DNA from: Arcicella rigui
GTDB taxonomy: Bacteria; Bacteroidota; Bacteroidia; Cytophagales; Spirosomataceae
Assembly: GCF_034929435.1 (NCBI RefSeq)
Contig: NZ_JAYFUM010000005.1
Span: forward strand, 62,001-126,000
Direction: 5' to 3'
DNA: 64,000 nucleotides
The position numbers and the translations under genes were made by a program. The notes under the pieces were generated by a model. That model was given only the letters and a program-made list of their open reading frames with translations. It was not told the origin of the DNA and made no database searches. The stretch's first letter is position 1. Each line of letters starts with the position of its first letter. This document shows positions 35,653 to 43,635 of this stretch, piece by piece.

Positions 35653-36471
35653 ATGAAAGAATATATTTATCTCAATGGTAGTATTCTACCTGCTCAAGAT
35701 GCACGCATCCATGTTTCTGACCTTGCTTTAATTAGAGGTTATGGTATTTTTGACTTTTTTAGAGCGATTGACGGAAAACCGATTTTTATTGAAGACCACC
35801 TCGACCGTTTTGAAAACTCTGCTCGTTTGATGGCCTTGCCTATTCCAGAAAGTAGAGACAAACTCCGTGAAATTATTCTTGAAATTATTCGCTTGCATCC
35901 AATGCCTTTGTTAGGTATTAAAATGATACTGACTGGGGGATTTTCGGTAGATGGCTACACGCCTGCGGCTGAGTCAAACCTAATTGTGATGGGAAAACCT
36001 TTTGAGTTTAAACCAGCCGATGTTGGAATGAAACTGATGAGTATGGAATACAGAAGAGAAATTCCTGAAATCAAAACCTTAAATTATATCGTACCGATTA
36101 GGGCTTTGGCAAAAATGAAGGCTTCGGGGGCTGATGATGTACTTTACCATTTGAATGGCAATATTTCGGAGTCGTCGAGAAGTAATATTTTTATCATAAA
36201 AAATGAAAGAATCATTACGCCTGTGGACGGTGCTTTGTTTGGTGTAACACGCAAACACGTACTTAATTTCGCTAAGAAATACTTTGTTGTAGAAGAAAGA
36301 GACATCTCGCTACAAGAATATTTTGAAGCCGACGAAGTATTCACAACAGGAAGTACAAAAAGAATTGTAGCCATTACCCAAACCGATAATCATGTTTTTA
36401 GTGAAGGAAAAGTGGGTAAAATCACAAAGAAATTGCAAGAACTATTTTTGGACTACGAAAAGTTGTATTAG
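35653..36471 (+). CDS. Class IV PLP aminotransferase (BCAT / D-amino-acid type)
   Basis: This 272-residue fold-type IV aminotransferase has the PLP lysine at K141 (EIKTLNYI) and the substrate-site GYGIFDFFR (~29-37). The phosphate-binding stretch is SESSRSNIF (~171-179), and GSTKRI lies near ~236. The family covers branched-chain aminotransferase, D-alanine aminotransferase and aminodeoxychorismate lyase. The short length and absence of the long BCAT N-terminus favour the D-amino-acid aminotransferase/IlvE-like small subgroup, but specificity is not certain. It is a single gene ended by a repeat array. Confidence 0.87.
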   Translation: MKEYIYLNGSILPAQDARIHVSDLALIRGYGIFDFFRAIDGKPIFIEDHLDRFENSARLMALPIPESRDKLREIILEIIRLHPMPLLGIKMILTGGFSVDGYTPAAESNLIVMGKPFEFKPADVGMKLMSMEYRREIPEIKTLNYIVPIRALAKMKASGADDVLYHLNGNISESSRSNIFIIKNERIITPVDGALFGVTRKHVLNFAKKYFVVEERDISLQEYFEADEVFTTGSTKRIVAITQTDNHVFSEGKVGKITKKLQELFLDYEKLY

Positions 36472-36552
36472 GCTGTAAGCTTTTAGCCGTGAGCTTTGAG
36501 CTATGAGCTATCAGCTTTGAGCTTTGAGCTATGAGTATTTATTTTTATAGCT
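36472..36552. repeat. Heptad array, left arm interrupted by the IS element
   Basis: gagcttt/gagctat words in the T/G orientation run up to the IS left end. The complementary A/C arm resumes on the far side at 37977-38094. Confidence 0.85.
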
Positions 36553-36601
36553 TGTCCTTGCCTAAAATAGGTTGCCCTGATTTTTAAACAAGTTAAAGTA
36601 A

Positions 36602-37503
36602 TCAAAATTGTAAAATAGTTTGATTTGGGTTGATGTTTTTTGAATAATCACAAGTCCAAATCGGTAAATTAGGTTTGTTTTCATTGTTTAGTTCTTTGAT
36701 GTACTGTTCAAACGCAAAAGGTGTTAGTCCTTTCAGGGCTGCGTGTGGTCTTTGATAGTTGTATGTGTGAATTGCTTTTTTAAGCTCAGTGGCTAATTCG
36801 TCAAAATTTGTAATATTTCTATAGATTAGATACTGATTTTTAATCGTGCCATTCACTCTTTCAACGTGACTAGGCGTCCCCGAGCATTTTCATAGACCTC
36901 ATTACACATACTGATGCTAATTTCAGCTTCATTCAAAAGGCTGACATAGGCTTCGCTGATGTATTGACTTCCTCTGTCAGAATGATGAATAAGCTCATGC
37001 TTAAACTTCTTCTGTTTCCGAGTTTTCAACGCCATTTTTAAAGCAACAATATTGTTTTCTGCTCTCATATTATCTGCAAGAGAATATCCAACGATAAAAC
37101 GCGAGTAAACATCTAAGACAAAAACGATGTAGTAAAACCGATCATTTACTTTAAAATAGGTAATGTCACTCGTCCAGAGTTGGTTAATGTCTGTGAGGAC
37201 TTTATCAACCAAAAGGTTTTTGTAACGACTGTAAGGACTTGAAAAAGTAGTCCTACAGAGGTTTCTATAGGCTTTTACCCTAAAGCCATAATAGAGTCCA
37301 ATACTAATAAAGGCATCTCGTCCGATTCCTTCTGGTCGATAATAGTCATACATAGTTCTCAGACCCATAGCAGGATGAATCTCCCTAATCTGGAGCATCA
37401 AGCCCACATAAAGACTTTCTTTTACCTTCCATTCTTCGATTCTGCGAAGCATTCGATAATGTCCTTGTTTGGAAATACCACAGAGCGTATATAAGTGCTT
37501 CAT
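36602..37503 (-). pseudogene. IS3 transposase OrfB, broken by a 14-bp insertion
   Basis: The first segment (37503 down to 36853) encodes an rve/DDE integrase domain with the first two acids visible: D in LWTSDITYF and D in HHSDRGSQY. It then runs into EVYENA followed by out-of-family residues and a stop. The third acid, E in HVERVNGTIK, is in another frame (ORF 36856-36602). Removing the 14 bases at 36869-36882 restores NA-HVERVNG. The catalytic triad is therefore split and transposition by this copy is unlikely. The frame upstream of the ATG is open back into orfA, as expected for a fused OrfAB. Confidence 0.88.
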
Positions 37504-37541
37504 TTGGTAAGAATGTTGGGTAATATTTTGGCGAAAGTACT

Positions 37542-37934
37542 CTAAAGTGTTGGCTTGAAACTTTTTTTTAGGTCGATGTCGAGTTCCTTTGAGGCAATCT
37601 CAATAAGTTTAGACTGATAGTCTATCTCCATTTGTTTTTGCCCTAAAATTCGCTCAAGTTCAGCCACTTTTTTGAGTAGCTCCTGGGTTTTAGCTTCTTC
37701 GGAATCTTGTTGTACAATCATCTTAGTACCTTTTTTGTGATGGGGAGAATATTGGTAAATCCAGCGATAAACGCTTGTGCTACTGACATCCCACAATTTA
37801 CAAAATTCGATGATACTAATCCTTTTGTTGAGAATATCTTCGACTTTTTCTCGTTTGAACGACTCACTGAAAATACGACTTTGACGAATCTCGTATTTTG
37901 TACTTTTTCCAGTTTTTGATTTTGAATTTGCCAT
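37542..37934 (-). CDS. IS3 transposase OrfA with -1 frameshift site
   Basis: This 130-residue protein has a helix-turn-helix in the first half (IIEFCKLWDVSSTSVYRWIYQY) and a leucine-zipper-like coiled coil (~70-105), the usual DNA-binding and dimerisation parts of IS3 OrfA. Near its 3' end a run of eight A (37562-37569 on the minus strand) forms the slippery heptamer A-AAA-AAA in frame. In the -1 frame translation continues without a stop into orfB, so the full transposase is made by programmed frameshifting. Its own start and stop are intact. Confidence 0.9.
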   Translation of the reverse strand: MANSKSKTGKSTKYEIRQSRIFSESFKREKVEDILNKRISIIEFCKLWDVSSTSVYRWIYQYSPHHKKGTKMIVQQDSEEAKTQELLKKVAELERILGQKQMEIDYQSKLIEIASKELDIDLKKSFKPTL

Positions 37935-37976
37935 TATTTGTTGCCTTTTGAAGGCAACCTATTTTAGGCAAGGACA

Positions 37977-38094
37977 GCTCAAAACTCAAAACTCATAGCT
38001 CAAAACTCATAGCTCATAGCTCAAAACTCATAGCTCATAACTCACGGCTCATAACTCATAGCTCACGGCTCATAACTCAAAGCTCACAGCTAAA
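37977..38094. repeat. Heptad array, right arm beyond the IS
   Basis: About sixteen agctcat/aactcat/agctcaa words in a row form the complementary arm of 36472-36552. It ends at the stop of the next minus-strand gene. Confidence 0.88.
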
Positions 38095-39012
38095 TTAAAG
38101 CATCACAGTAAAATGTACATTTAGGCGAGCATTGGCAATTTGTTCGCCTTCTGATAAATTTTGTTTCAAAGGAATCTGATAATTTACGCCCATCGAAACA
38201 CCTTTATAATAGCTTTCTAATCCCAAATTTCCCCACGAAGTATAGCCACCCGTCTGTGCATTACGAATATTATACTTTCTGTCTAACTGAGCATGCTCGT
38301 AAGAAATGCCAGCGTTGGGCATTAGTGTAAGATTATCACCAATATTTTTTGAATATAATACAGAAAGGTTCGTCGTAAAACGATTACCAAATTGGTAGGT
38401 TTCTGCATTTTTTGTATTGATTTTATAAGTAGCGTCGTAGTTCAATCCCCAAGCCTGATAGCGTAGGGTATAAACCACATTAGCGATAAAATCGGTACTT
38501 CCCGTTCCGAGTTGAAAATTGGCATTGGCTACTTCGGCATCGTTTAATACATCAAATTGATACTTGGCAATAGGCAATTTTACGCCACCACCAATCAATA
38601 AATTATGGTTGAAACGATGTACAGAAGTATCTGCGAGCGTATTCAGTAGATTATAATTTGCCAAAAGTGTAATATCGCCCAAACCGTTTAGATTGAGTTT
38701 TTTGCCTGTACTCAGAATCGTTTGTTGGTTCATCAAATAAGGGACAAAAGCAAATACTTGTACTTTCTTGAATGGATAAGCCCTTGCCCAAAGTTCTGCT
38801 TTCCAAAAATCTTCTTTTGATTTTAATGTTGGGCTACTCAAGTGTGAATCATAACTTCGATAGCTGTATCGTAAACCTATAAAACCTTTGTGCGATTGTG
38901 GTAAAATGCCGTAAAATGAGCTACCATTGCTACAACCACAAATTTCGCAGGCAAAAATAGGCGATACTTGTAAGAGTAAAAATGGTAGAACTAACAGTAA
39001 TATTTTTTTCAT
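38095..39012 (-). CDS. Cys-motif outer-membrane beta-barrel of the metal locus
   Basis: This protein has 305 residues from ATG 39012, chosen because KK and a hydrophobic signal follow directly; a longer frame adds 20 non-signal residues. After the signal (ending IFA) the mature N-terminus is CEICGCSNG, a Cys-rich motif suited to metal binding. The rest is a chain of amphipathic strands ending N-V-H-F-T-V-M-L, typical of an outer-membrane barrel. It is last in a minus-strand series after the MbnH-like peroxidase. Role in metal passage or export is inferred, and no named family is certain. Confidence 0.72.
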   Translation of the reverse strand: MKKILLLVLPFLLLQVSPIFACEICGCSNGSSFYGILPQSHKGFIGLRYSYRSYDSHLSSPTLKSKEDFWKAELWARAYPFKKVQVFAFVPYLMNQQTILSTGKKLNLNGLGDITLLANYNLLNTLADTSVHRFNHNLLIGGGVKLPIAKYQFDVLNDAEVANANFQLGTGSTDFIANVVYTLRYQAWGLNYDATYKINTKNAETYQFGNRFTTNLSVLYSKNIGDNLTLMPNAGISYEHAQLDRKYNIRNAQTGGYTSWGNLGLESYYKGVSMGVNYQIPLKQNLSEGEQIANARLNVHFTVML

Positions 39013-39140
39013 TATGTGTGTGTTAGTTATATGTTGTTGGTTTGTGATGCTACTCGTGTGAGTTAGCATCACAAAATTTCCTTTTGTAAGGATATGATTT
39101 TATGGGTTAGGTTCTGTAAATCAGTATTTTAAATGAATAC

Positions 39141-40241
39141 TCACTGTGGCGTAAATCTTTTGTCAGCCAAAAATTCTCGGTCAGTGAGGGTTTTTAAAAA
39201 GGCAATAATTTGCGTTTTTTCGGTATCAGAAAGCGGAATTCCCAGTTTCCCGTTTTGATTTAGTTGTGGGTCTAAATTATTGGTTGCCGTTACGGTATTG
39301 CTGTAATGGTTAAGTACTTCTTCTAAAGTTTGAAAACGCCCGTCGTGCATATATGGACGAGTGGCTTCAACATTTCTTAGGCTTGGTACTTTAAATTTGT
39401 TTTGGTCTTCTGGCAATTCTGTCACTCGCATTCTTCCGTTATCCACTACCAATTCAAAAAATGCTTTTTTCACGCCATCGACTACTCTATAAACTACTTG
39501 CTGGCGTTCGGTAGGAGGCAAACCATTGTTTCTAAAACTACCATCGGTAAATAATTCACCCGAATGACAGGAAGCACATTTCTGTTTAAAAACAGTCATT
39601 CCTGCTAATTCTGTGTCAGTAAGACTGGCATTCGCTTCTTTTCTGACGTATTTGTCGTAACGAGAATTAGCAGAAACTAAGCTCAATACAAATTGAGAAA
39701 TAGCTTTCAGAAAGCGTTCGGAAGTAATTTCGGTAGTGCCAAAAGCATTTTTGAACATGGGCGGATACTTGTCTGTATTTCTCAATTTCTCCAAAACGTT
39801 GGTTACTTTTTCATCCATTTCTACTGGATTTTCGATAGGAGCGATAGAAAATAAGTCCAAGTTGAATACGCCTCCGTCCCAGCCGAAAGTTTTTTCCCAA
39901 GCCATATTTTGTAAAGAAGGAGCATTCCTAAGTCCAATTTGGTTATCAATACCGTGGCTTAAATCGTGCAAATGATGCGTAAAGGCATAGTCTTGTCGAT
40001 GGCATTCGCCACAAGAAATAGAGCCATCACGAGAAAGTAAACCATCATAAAACAGACTTTTCCCCAACTCAAAGCCTTCTTTAGTAATTGGATTACTGGA
40101 TAAATTATAAACAGGCTCGGGGAAATTCTGAGGTTGCACAAATAATTTATCTGGTTCAATTTCAACGGATTGGGTTTTGTTACAAGCCCAATTCATCAAA
40201 GAACAGCAAAGTATAAAAGTACTGATTTTAGGAAATTTCAT
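39141..40241 (-). CDS. Di-heme cytochrome c peroxidase family protein (MbnH/MauG-like)
   Basis: This 366-residue lipoprotein (lipobox ending at C20) has two heme-attachment sites, C77-x-x-C-H81 and C222-x-x-C-H226. It has the family layout of SLFYDGLLSRDGSISCGECH and PSLRNVEATRPYMHDGRF. It belongs to the CcpA/MauG superfamily. Family knowledge: the MauG-like MbnH oxidises a tryptophan of its partner MbnP to kynurenine, creating a copper site. An MbnP-like gene lies 615 bp upstream in the same transcription direction, so an MbnH role is favoured over peroxide detoxification. Confidence 0.87.
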   Translation of the reverse strand: MKFPKISTFILCCSLMNWACNKTQSVEIEPDKLFVQPQNFPEPVYNLSSNPITKEGFELGKSLFYDGLLSRDGSISCGECHRQDYAFTHHLHDLSHGIDNQIGLRNAPSLQNMAWEKTFGWDGGVFNLDLFSIAPIENPVEMDEKVTNVLEKLRNTDKYPPMFKNAFGTTEITSERFLKAISQFVLSLVSANSRYDKYVRKEANASLTDTELAGMTVFKQKCASCHSGELFTDGSFRNNGLPPTERQQVVYRVVDGVKKAFFELVVDNGRMRVTELPEDQNKFKVPSLRNVEATRPYMHDGRFQTLEEVLNHYSNTVTATNNLDPQLNQNGKLGIPLSDTEKTQIIAFLKTLTDREFLADKRFTPQ

Positions 40242-40252
40242 AATTGGCTATT

Positions 40253-40552
40253 TTAATGTCTGGAAGTTTCTTTAGTTCCTTTCAAAAATCTTTCTTTGCA
40301 AGTTTCACTACAAAAACCGTATTGTTTGCCTTTGTGATTAACCGTAATTTTTGAGCCTTTCGCTACCGACATTTTACACATTGGGTCGATGCTGTCTGCC
40401 AATAATACTTGGCTTTCTTGTTTTTTACCTTTTTCACCTTCTTTTTTCTCTGAATGGTGATGTGCCTTTTGCGTTTTACTTTTCTCCTCTTGTGCCGAAA
40501 CGAAAGTGCTAAATGCTAAGATGAATAATCCGCTTAAAATGAATTTTTTCAT
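40253..40552 (-). CDS. Secreted YHS-domain metal-binding protein
   Basis: This 99-residue protein has a signal peptide (ending VSAQ), then a His/Lys/Glu-rich linker (KAHHHSEKKEGEKG). The YHS domain has Cys ligands in DPMCKMSV and GFCSETCKERF. YHS and TRASH domains bind soft metals such as copper. It is 11 bp ahead of the di-heme peroxidase gene, so the two are co-transcribed. It may be a periplasmic copper buffer or chaperone, an inference from ligands and neighbours. Confidence 0.85.
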   Translation of the reverse strand: MKKFILSGLFILAFSTFVSAQEEKSKTQKAHHHSEKKEGEKGKKQESQVLLADSIDPMCKMSVAKGSKITVNHKGKQYGFCSETCKERFLKGTKETSRH

Positions 40553-40855
40553 GGTTTTTTGAAATTTAATGAAACTGTTTTTGGTAATTGTAAATGAATG
40601 TTTTATTGATTTGATTATTAGGGTTTCAATAAAAATATAGCTTACAATAGATGAGTAAACAATTTTCCTACACAGAGTTTAACAGAGCTTTTATAGAGTT
40701 TCACAGAGTATTTATTTGAATGTTTCTCTGTGAAACTCCTTGTTTTCTCAGTGTTCCTCTGTGTCTTTTAGTATTGTACGAAAGTTTAAATGCTACTCGA
40801 TTTCATATCTGGAAAATAAATACTCAACAAATCCAAAATCCGAAATCTCAAATGT
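40553..40855. repeat. Gap with a gagtttcacagag palindrome
   Basis: gagtttcacagag (40696-40708) pairs perfectly with ctctgtgaaactc (40726-40738). Outer cacagag/ctctgtg words (about 40669-40765) extend it. No ORF is present. It divides the metal locus into two halves and may attenuate transcription. Confidence 0.75.
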
Positions 40856-41668
40856 TTATTGTACGTCGTTGTGGACGTGGTTTACGCTAAACATTGTTTT
40901 ATAATTATCTGCAATTGGTACGGCTGCTCCGATACTATGAACCATAAAAGTAGTAGCTAAGTTTAGCGTTGAAGTACCGTTGAATACTTTTGCGGCATCT
41001 ACAAACAAATGAATTTCTGGAGCAATGTTACTACGAACGGTTGCCGAAGTAGGTAATGGTAAAGTAACTGTACGAAGGTTATTGATGGTTTTGGTAGTCA
41101 TGCCACCGAAACCGCCAACATGATATTGGAATACTCTTTTACCAGCGGCATCACTTGGTACAACTGATGAAGTACCTTCAAACTTAAAGAAAATATAGCC
41201 TGAGTTCCAAGCCCAATACATATTATCAGTACCATAAGAGGCAGGGTCGAGTACTCCTGTGCGTTGGCTGAGTTCTGATACACTTCTTGCACTATCAACG
41301 CCTACGGTAAATGAAACTTCTGTATAATCGCCAACTGGTAAATCCTTCAAAGTAGCTTCAAAAGATTCTGAATCCGACTGTTTAATTAAGAAATAATCGT
41401 TTGGAAATTTCACTACTGTTCCATCAGATTTTTTGAAAGATACATTTGAAATAAAGTAATTGAAAGTAGTAATGGTAAAGTCTTCGCCAGATGAATTTTT
41501 GTAAGAACCCGTTCCCAAAGTCATTTCATCTGACCCGACTTGATTGTCGAATTCAAGCGTAATATTATTTTTTTCGTCAGGCTTTACTTCGTCATTTTTT
41601 TTACAAGAAATGCTTGTAATTACTAAAGCAAAGCATGTTAATAGCGTAAAGATTTTATTCGTTTTCAT
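40856..41668 (-). CDS. MbnP-like copper-binding lipoprotein
   Basis: This 270-residue lipoprotein has its lipobox at C22 (SISC). The MbnP family signature is clear: TFNYFISNVSF (~68-78), then MYWAWNSGYIFFKFEG (150-165) with W152 and W154, H-V-G-G (~188), E-I-H-L-F-V (~225) and a C-terminal His pair. In characterised MbnP a tryptophan is converted to kynurenine by the partner MbnH and takes part in copper binding. Which Trp would be modified here is inferred from alignment by eye. No methanobactin precursor is visible nearby. Confidence 0.85.
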   Translation of the reverse strand: MKTNKIFTLLTCFALVITSISCKKNDEVKPDEKNNITLEFDNQVGSDEMTLGTGSYKNSSGEDFTITTFNYFISNVSFKKSDGTVVKFPNDYFLIKQSDSESFEATLKDLPVGDYTEVSFTVGVDSARSVSELSQRTGVLDPASYGTDNMYWAWNSGYIFFKFEGTSSVVPSDAAGKRVFQYHVGGFGGMTTKTINNLRTVTLPLPTSATVRSNIAPEIHLFVDAAKVFNGTSTLNLATTFMVHSIGAAVPIADNYKTMFSVNHVHNDVQ

Positions 41669-41875
41669 ATTTGTATATTTTGAGGTACAGCAGAAGGCAA
41701 CCTAAGTAGTGATTAGAAAAAAGTGATTGGTGTTTCATGAACCTCACTTAAATGGTTTTCATTACTTTATTTTCCGTCAACTGACGCAGATTTTTTGAAA
41801 TAATTTTTTCTTAATAACGATTTTGTCTAAAATATATTGGTAGAGAAAAGCTGAGATTCTCTACCAATATAAGGT

Positions 41876-43510
41876 TTACTTCACTTTCAAAAACAAAGCA
41901 AGTCCAAACAAACTCACTACCAAAACACCCAATGCCGAGAAGATAGTAGCGATGTCTCGGATGTCTTTTCCTGCCCAATCCATAAACAAAAATTTGTGTA
42001 ATACGCCAAAAGAAAGTCCTTCACGGCGGTCTGAATCAACGATTTGTGCTGCCAAACGACTGGTGGCTGGTTCTACATAATAAGTCAAATGGTTGTCGGT
42101 TGCCAAAGCTAATTTCACTACGGGCAAGCGTTTGTTTACAAAACCATACTCTTTGTCGAACTTGGTTAAATAGCCCGTTGAAGCAATGGCTGGCAAAGTA
42201 CTTTCGTCTTCACTTGTTTCGGTACTTCCTCCTAATTCGCAACAAGCTGGGTCGCCACCTGTTTTTCCTTGCTCAATAAAATGTCCGACCAATGCTTTAG
42301 CATGAAGCATAATACCGTCTGGTAAAAGGCTGGCGGTTTGTACATCGTAATAAGTCACATTCGGTTTTGCATCAGGCTTTTTGCCTTCGTTCATTCTTTC
42401 GGCTTTGTCTTGTTGTTCTTTTTTCCAAGCTCCTTTTTCTTCCGACTTTGTAAATACTTGGTAATACAATTTATCGTCGATTGTGGCTAATGAAAGATTT
42501 GAAACCTTTGACCAGTCTAAAGGCAAAGCCAAATTAGCCGTGTGTAAATCTGCCGTTTTGATACTTGGTTGATAGAAATACTTGATACGTTCGTCGGGGG
42601 TAAGTTTTTTAGTAGCGTGATAAGCTCCCGAAAAAGCGAAAGTAAAAGTGACAAAAGCAACCCAAAGCCCAATTTGGCGGTGATATTTTCGTAAAATACC
42701 TACTTTATCGTTGGGATTGCGTGGTTTTTTGAATTTCCCCCACATAAAACCATAAATCACCAAACCGCTAATCATTGAAATAATGATGATAGCAAGAAAG
42801 CCAGTCATGATAGAGATTCTGAGTGTATTATTGGAAATTTTTGTCAAGAAATCCCAGTTGTGGAAAGTTCTGAAAACCCATAAAAATGCTTTTCTACGGT
42901 TTTCGTTGAAATTTGCCAAACGTGTTTGTTCTGTTTCTACATAAATATCCATTCCATCGGCACGGTCGAATGATACTTTCCAAACGGGCAACAAACGATT
43001 CACGTAAGCGTATTCTTCATCAAAATCAGTAATTTCTTCAATACTTTTAATGGCTGAATTTTGGTCTTCTGTAAAATAGCGAGCCAAAAATTCTGCGTAC
43101 TTTTTATCACCATTTTCAAGCATTTTGGCATCCGTAGCATTGAAGTACGCCAAACGATTACTTACTCTTTTTACTTGATAATAAGTTTGATTGTTGAAAC
43201 TAACAATTCTGAAATTTTTAAATTCAGTAATTTCATTTTTGTTTAATACTTCTTGTAATGACAATTTGATTTGGGCTTGATTTATCGCCTCTGGCTTTAC
43301 AAATTCATGTGCTAATTTCACTTTAAACCAATGTGACATAAAAGGGTGCATCATTCCTGAAATACACCAAAAGATTACGGGAATCATCGTAATCAAACCG
43401 ATGATTCTGTGCCAACGATAAATATTTCGTTTGACTTTTTTCTTTATTCCTCCGAAATGCGATTCTTTCTGAACCTGCTCGTCGGCTATATCAATGATGT
43501 TATTTTCCAT
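41876..43510 (-). CDS. PepSY-domain membrane protein (PepSY_TM)
   Basis: This 544-residue protein has four predicted helices (about residues 31-53, 227-252, 285-305 and 518-540) around two large periplasmic PepSY-like regions. Family knowledge: PepSY_TM proteins accompany TonB receptors in siderophore and metal uptake, and several act as inner-membrane reductases. WHRIIGLITMIPVIFWCISGMMH and KYHRQIGLW give the paired His positions that could hold heme. It lies between the TonB receptor and the MbnP gene on the same strand, fitting import or reduction of a metal complex. Confidence 0.88.
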   Translation of the reverse strand: MENNIIDIADEQVQKESHFGGIKKKVKRNIYRWHRIIGLITMIPVIFWCISGMMHPFMSHWFKVKLAHEFVKPEAINQAQIKLSLQEVLNKNEITEFKNFRIVSFNNQTYYQVKRVSNRLAYFNATDAKMLENGDKKYAEFLARYFTEDQNSAIKSIEEITDFDEEYAYVNRLLPVWKVSFDRADGMDIYVETEQTRLANFNENRRKAFLWVFRTFHNWDFLTKISNNTLRISIMTGFLAIIIISMISGLVIYGFMWGKFKKPRNPNDKVGILRKYHRQIGLWVAFVTFTFAFSGAYHATKKLTPDERIKYFYQPSIKTADLHTANLALPLDWSKVSNLSLATIDDKLYYQVFTKSEEKGAWKKEQQDKAERMNEGKKPDAKPNVTYYDVQTASLLPDGIMLHAKALVGHFIEQGKTGGDPACCELGGSTETSEDESTLPAIASTGYLTKFDKEYGFVNKRLPVVKLALATDNHLTYYVEPATSRLAAQIVDSDRREGLSFGVLHKFLFMDWAGKDIRDIATIFSALGVLVVSLFGLALFLKVK

Positions 43511-43524
43511 GTTTTTTTTTATTT

Positions 43525-43635
43525 AATTAGTGAGTTGTGAATGAGTGAATTAGTGAATATTAATCATTAGAGATTGTATAATCACTCAATCACTAATTCA
43601 CAATTCACTAACTCGCAACTCACTCATTCACAACT
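43525..43635. repeat. Heptad array, gtgaatt/cactaat family, inverted arms
   Basis: 43533-43549 and 43619-43635 are complementary at 16 of 17 positions. The outer words continue on both sides. The right arm overlaps the TonB-receptor stop codon. Confidence 0.85.

Larger units (their letters stand above)
36553..37976 (-). mobile_element. IS3-family insertion sequence (1424 bp)
   Basis: The ends are perfect 24-bp inverted repeats beginning TGTCCTTGCC (36553-36576 and 37953-37976). The flanking gct on both sides (36550-36552 and 37977-37979) is a likely 3-bp target duplication, as usual for IS3/IS150 elements. Two minus-strand ORFs, orfA and orfB, are joined by an A8 slippery run. The element sits in the loop region of an agctcaa/gagcttt palindromic array. 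A 14-bp insertion breaks orfB, so this copy is probably not autonomous. Confidence 0.92.
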
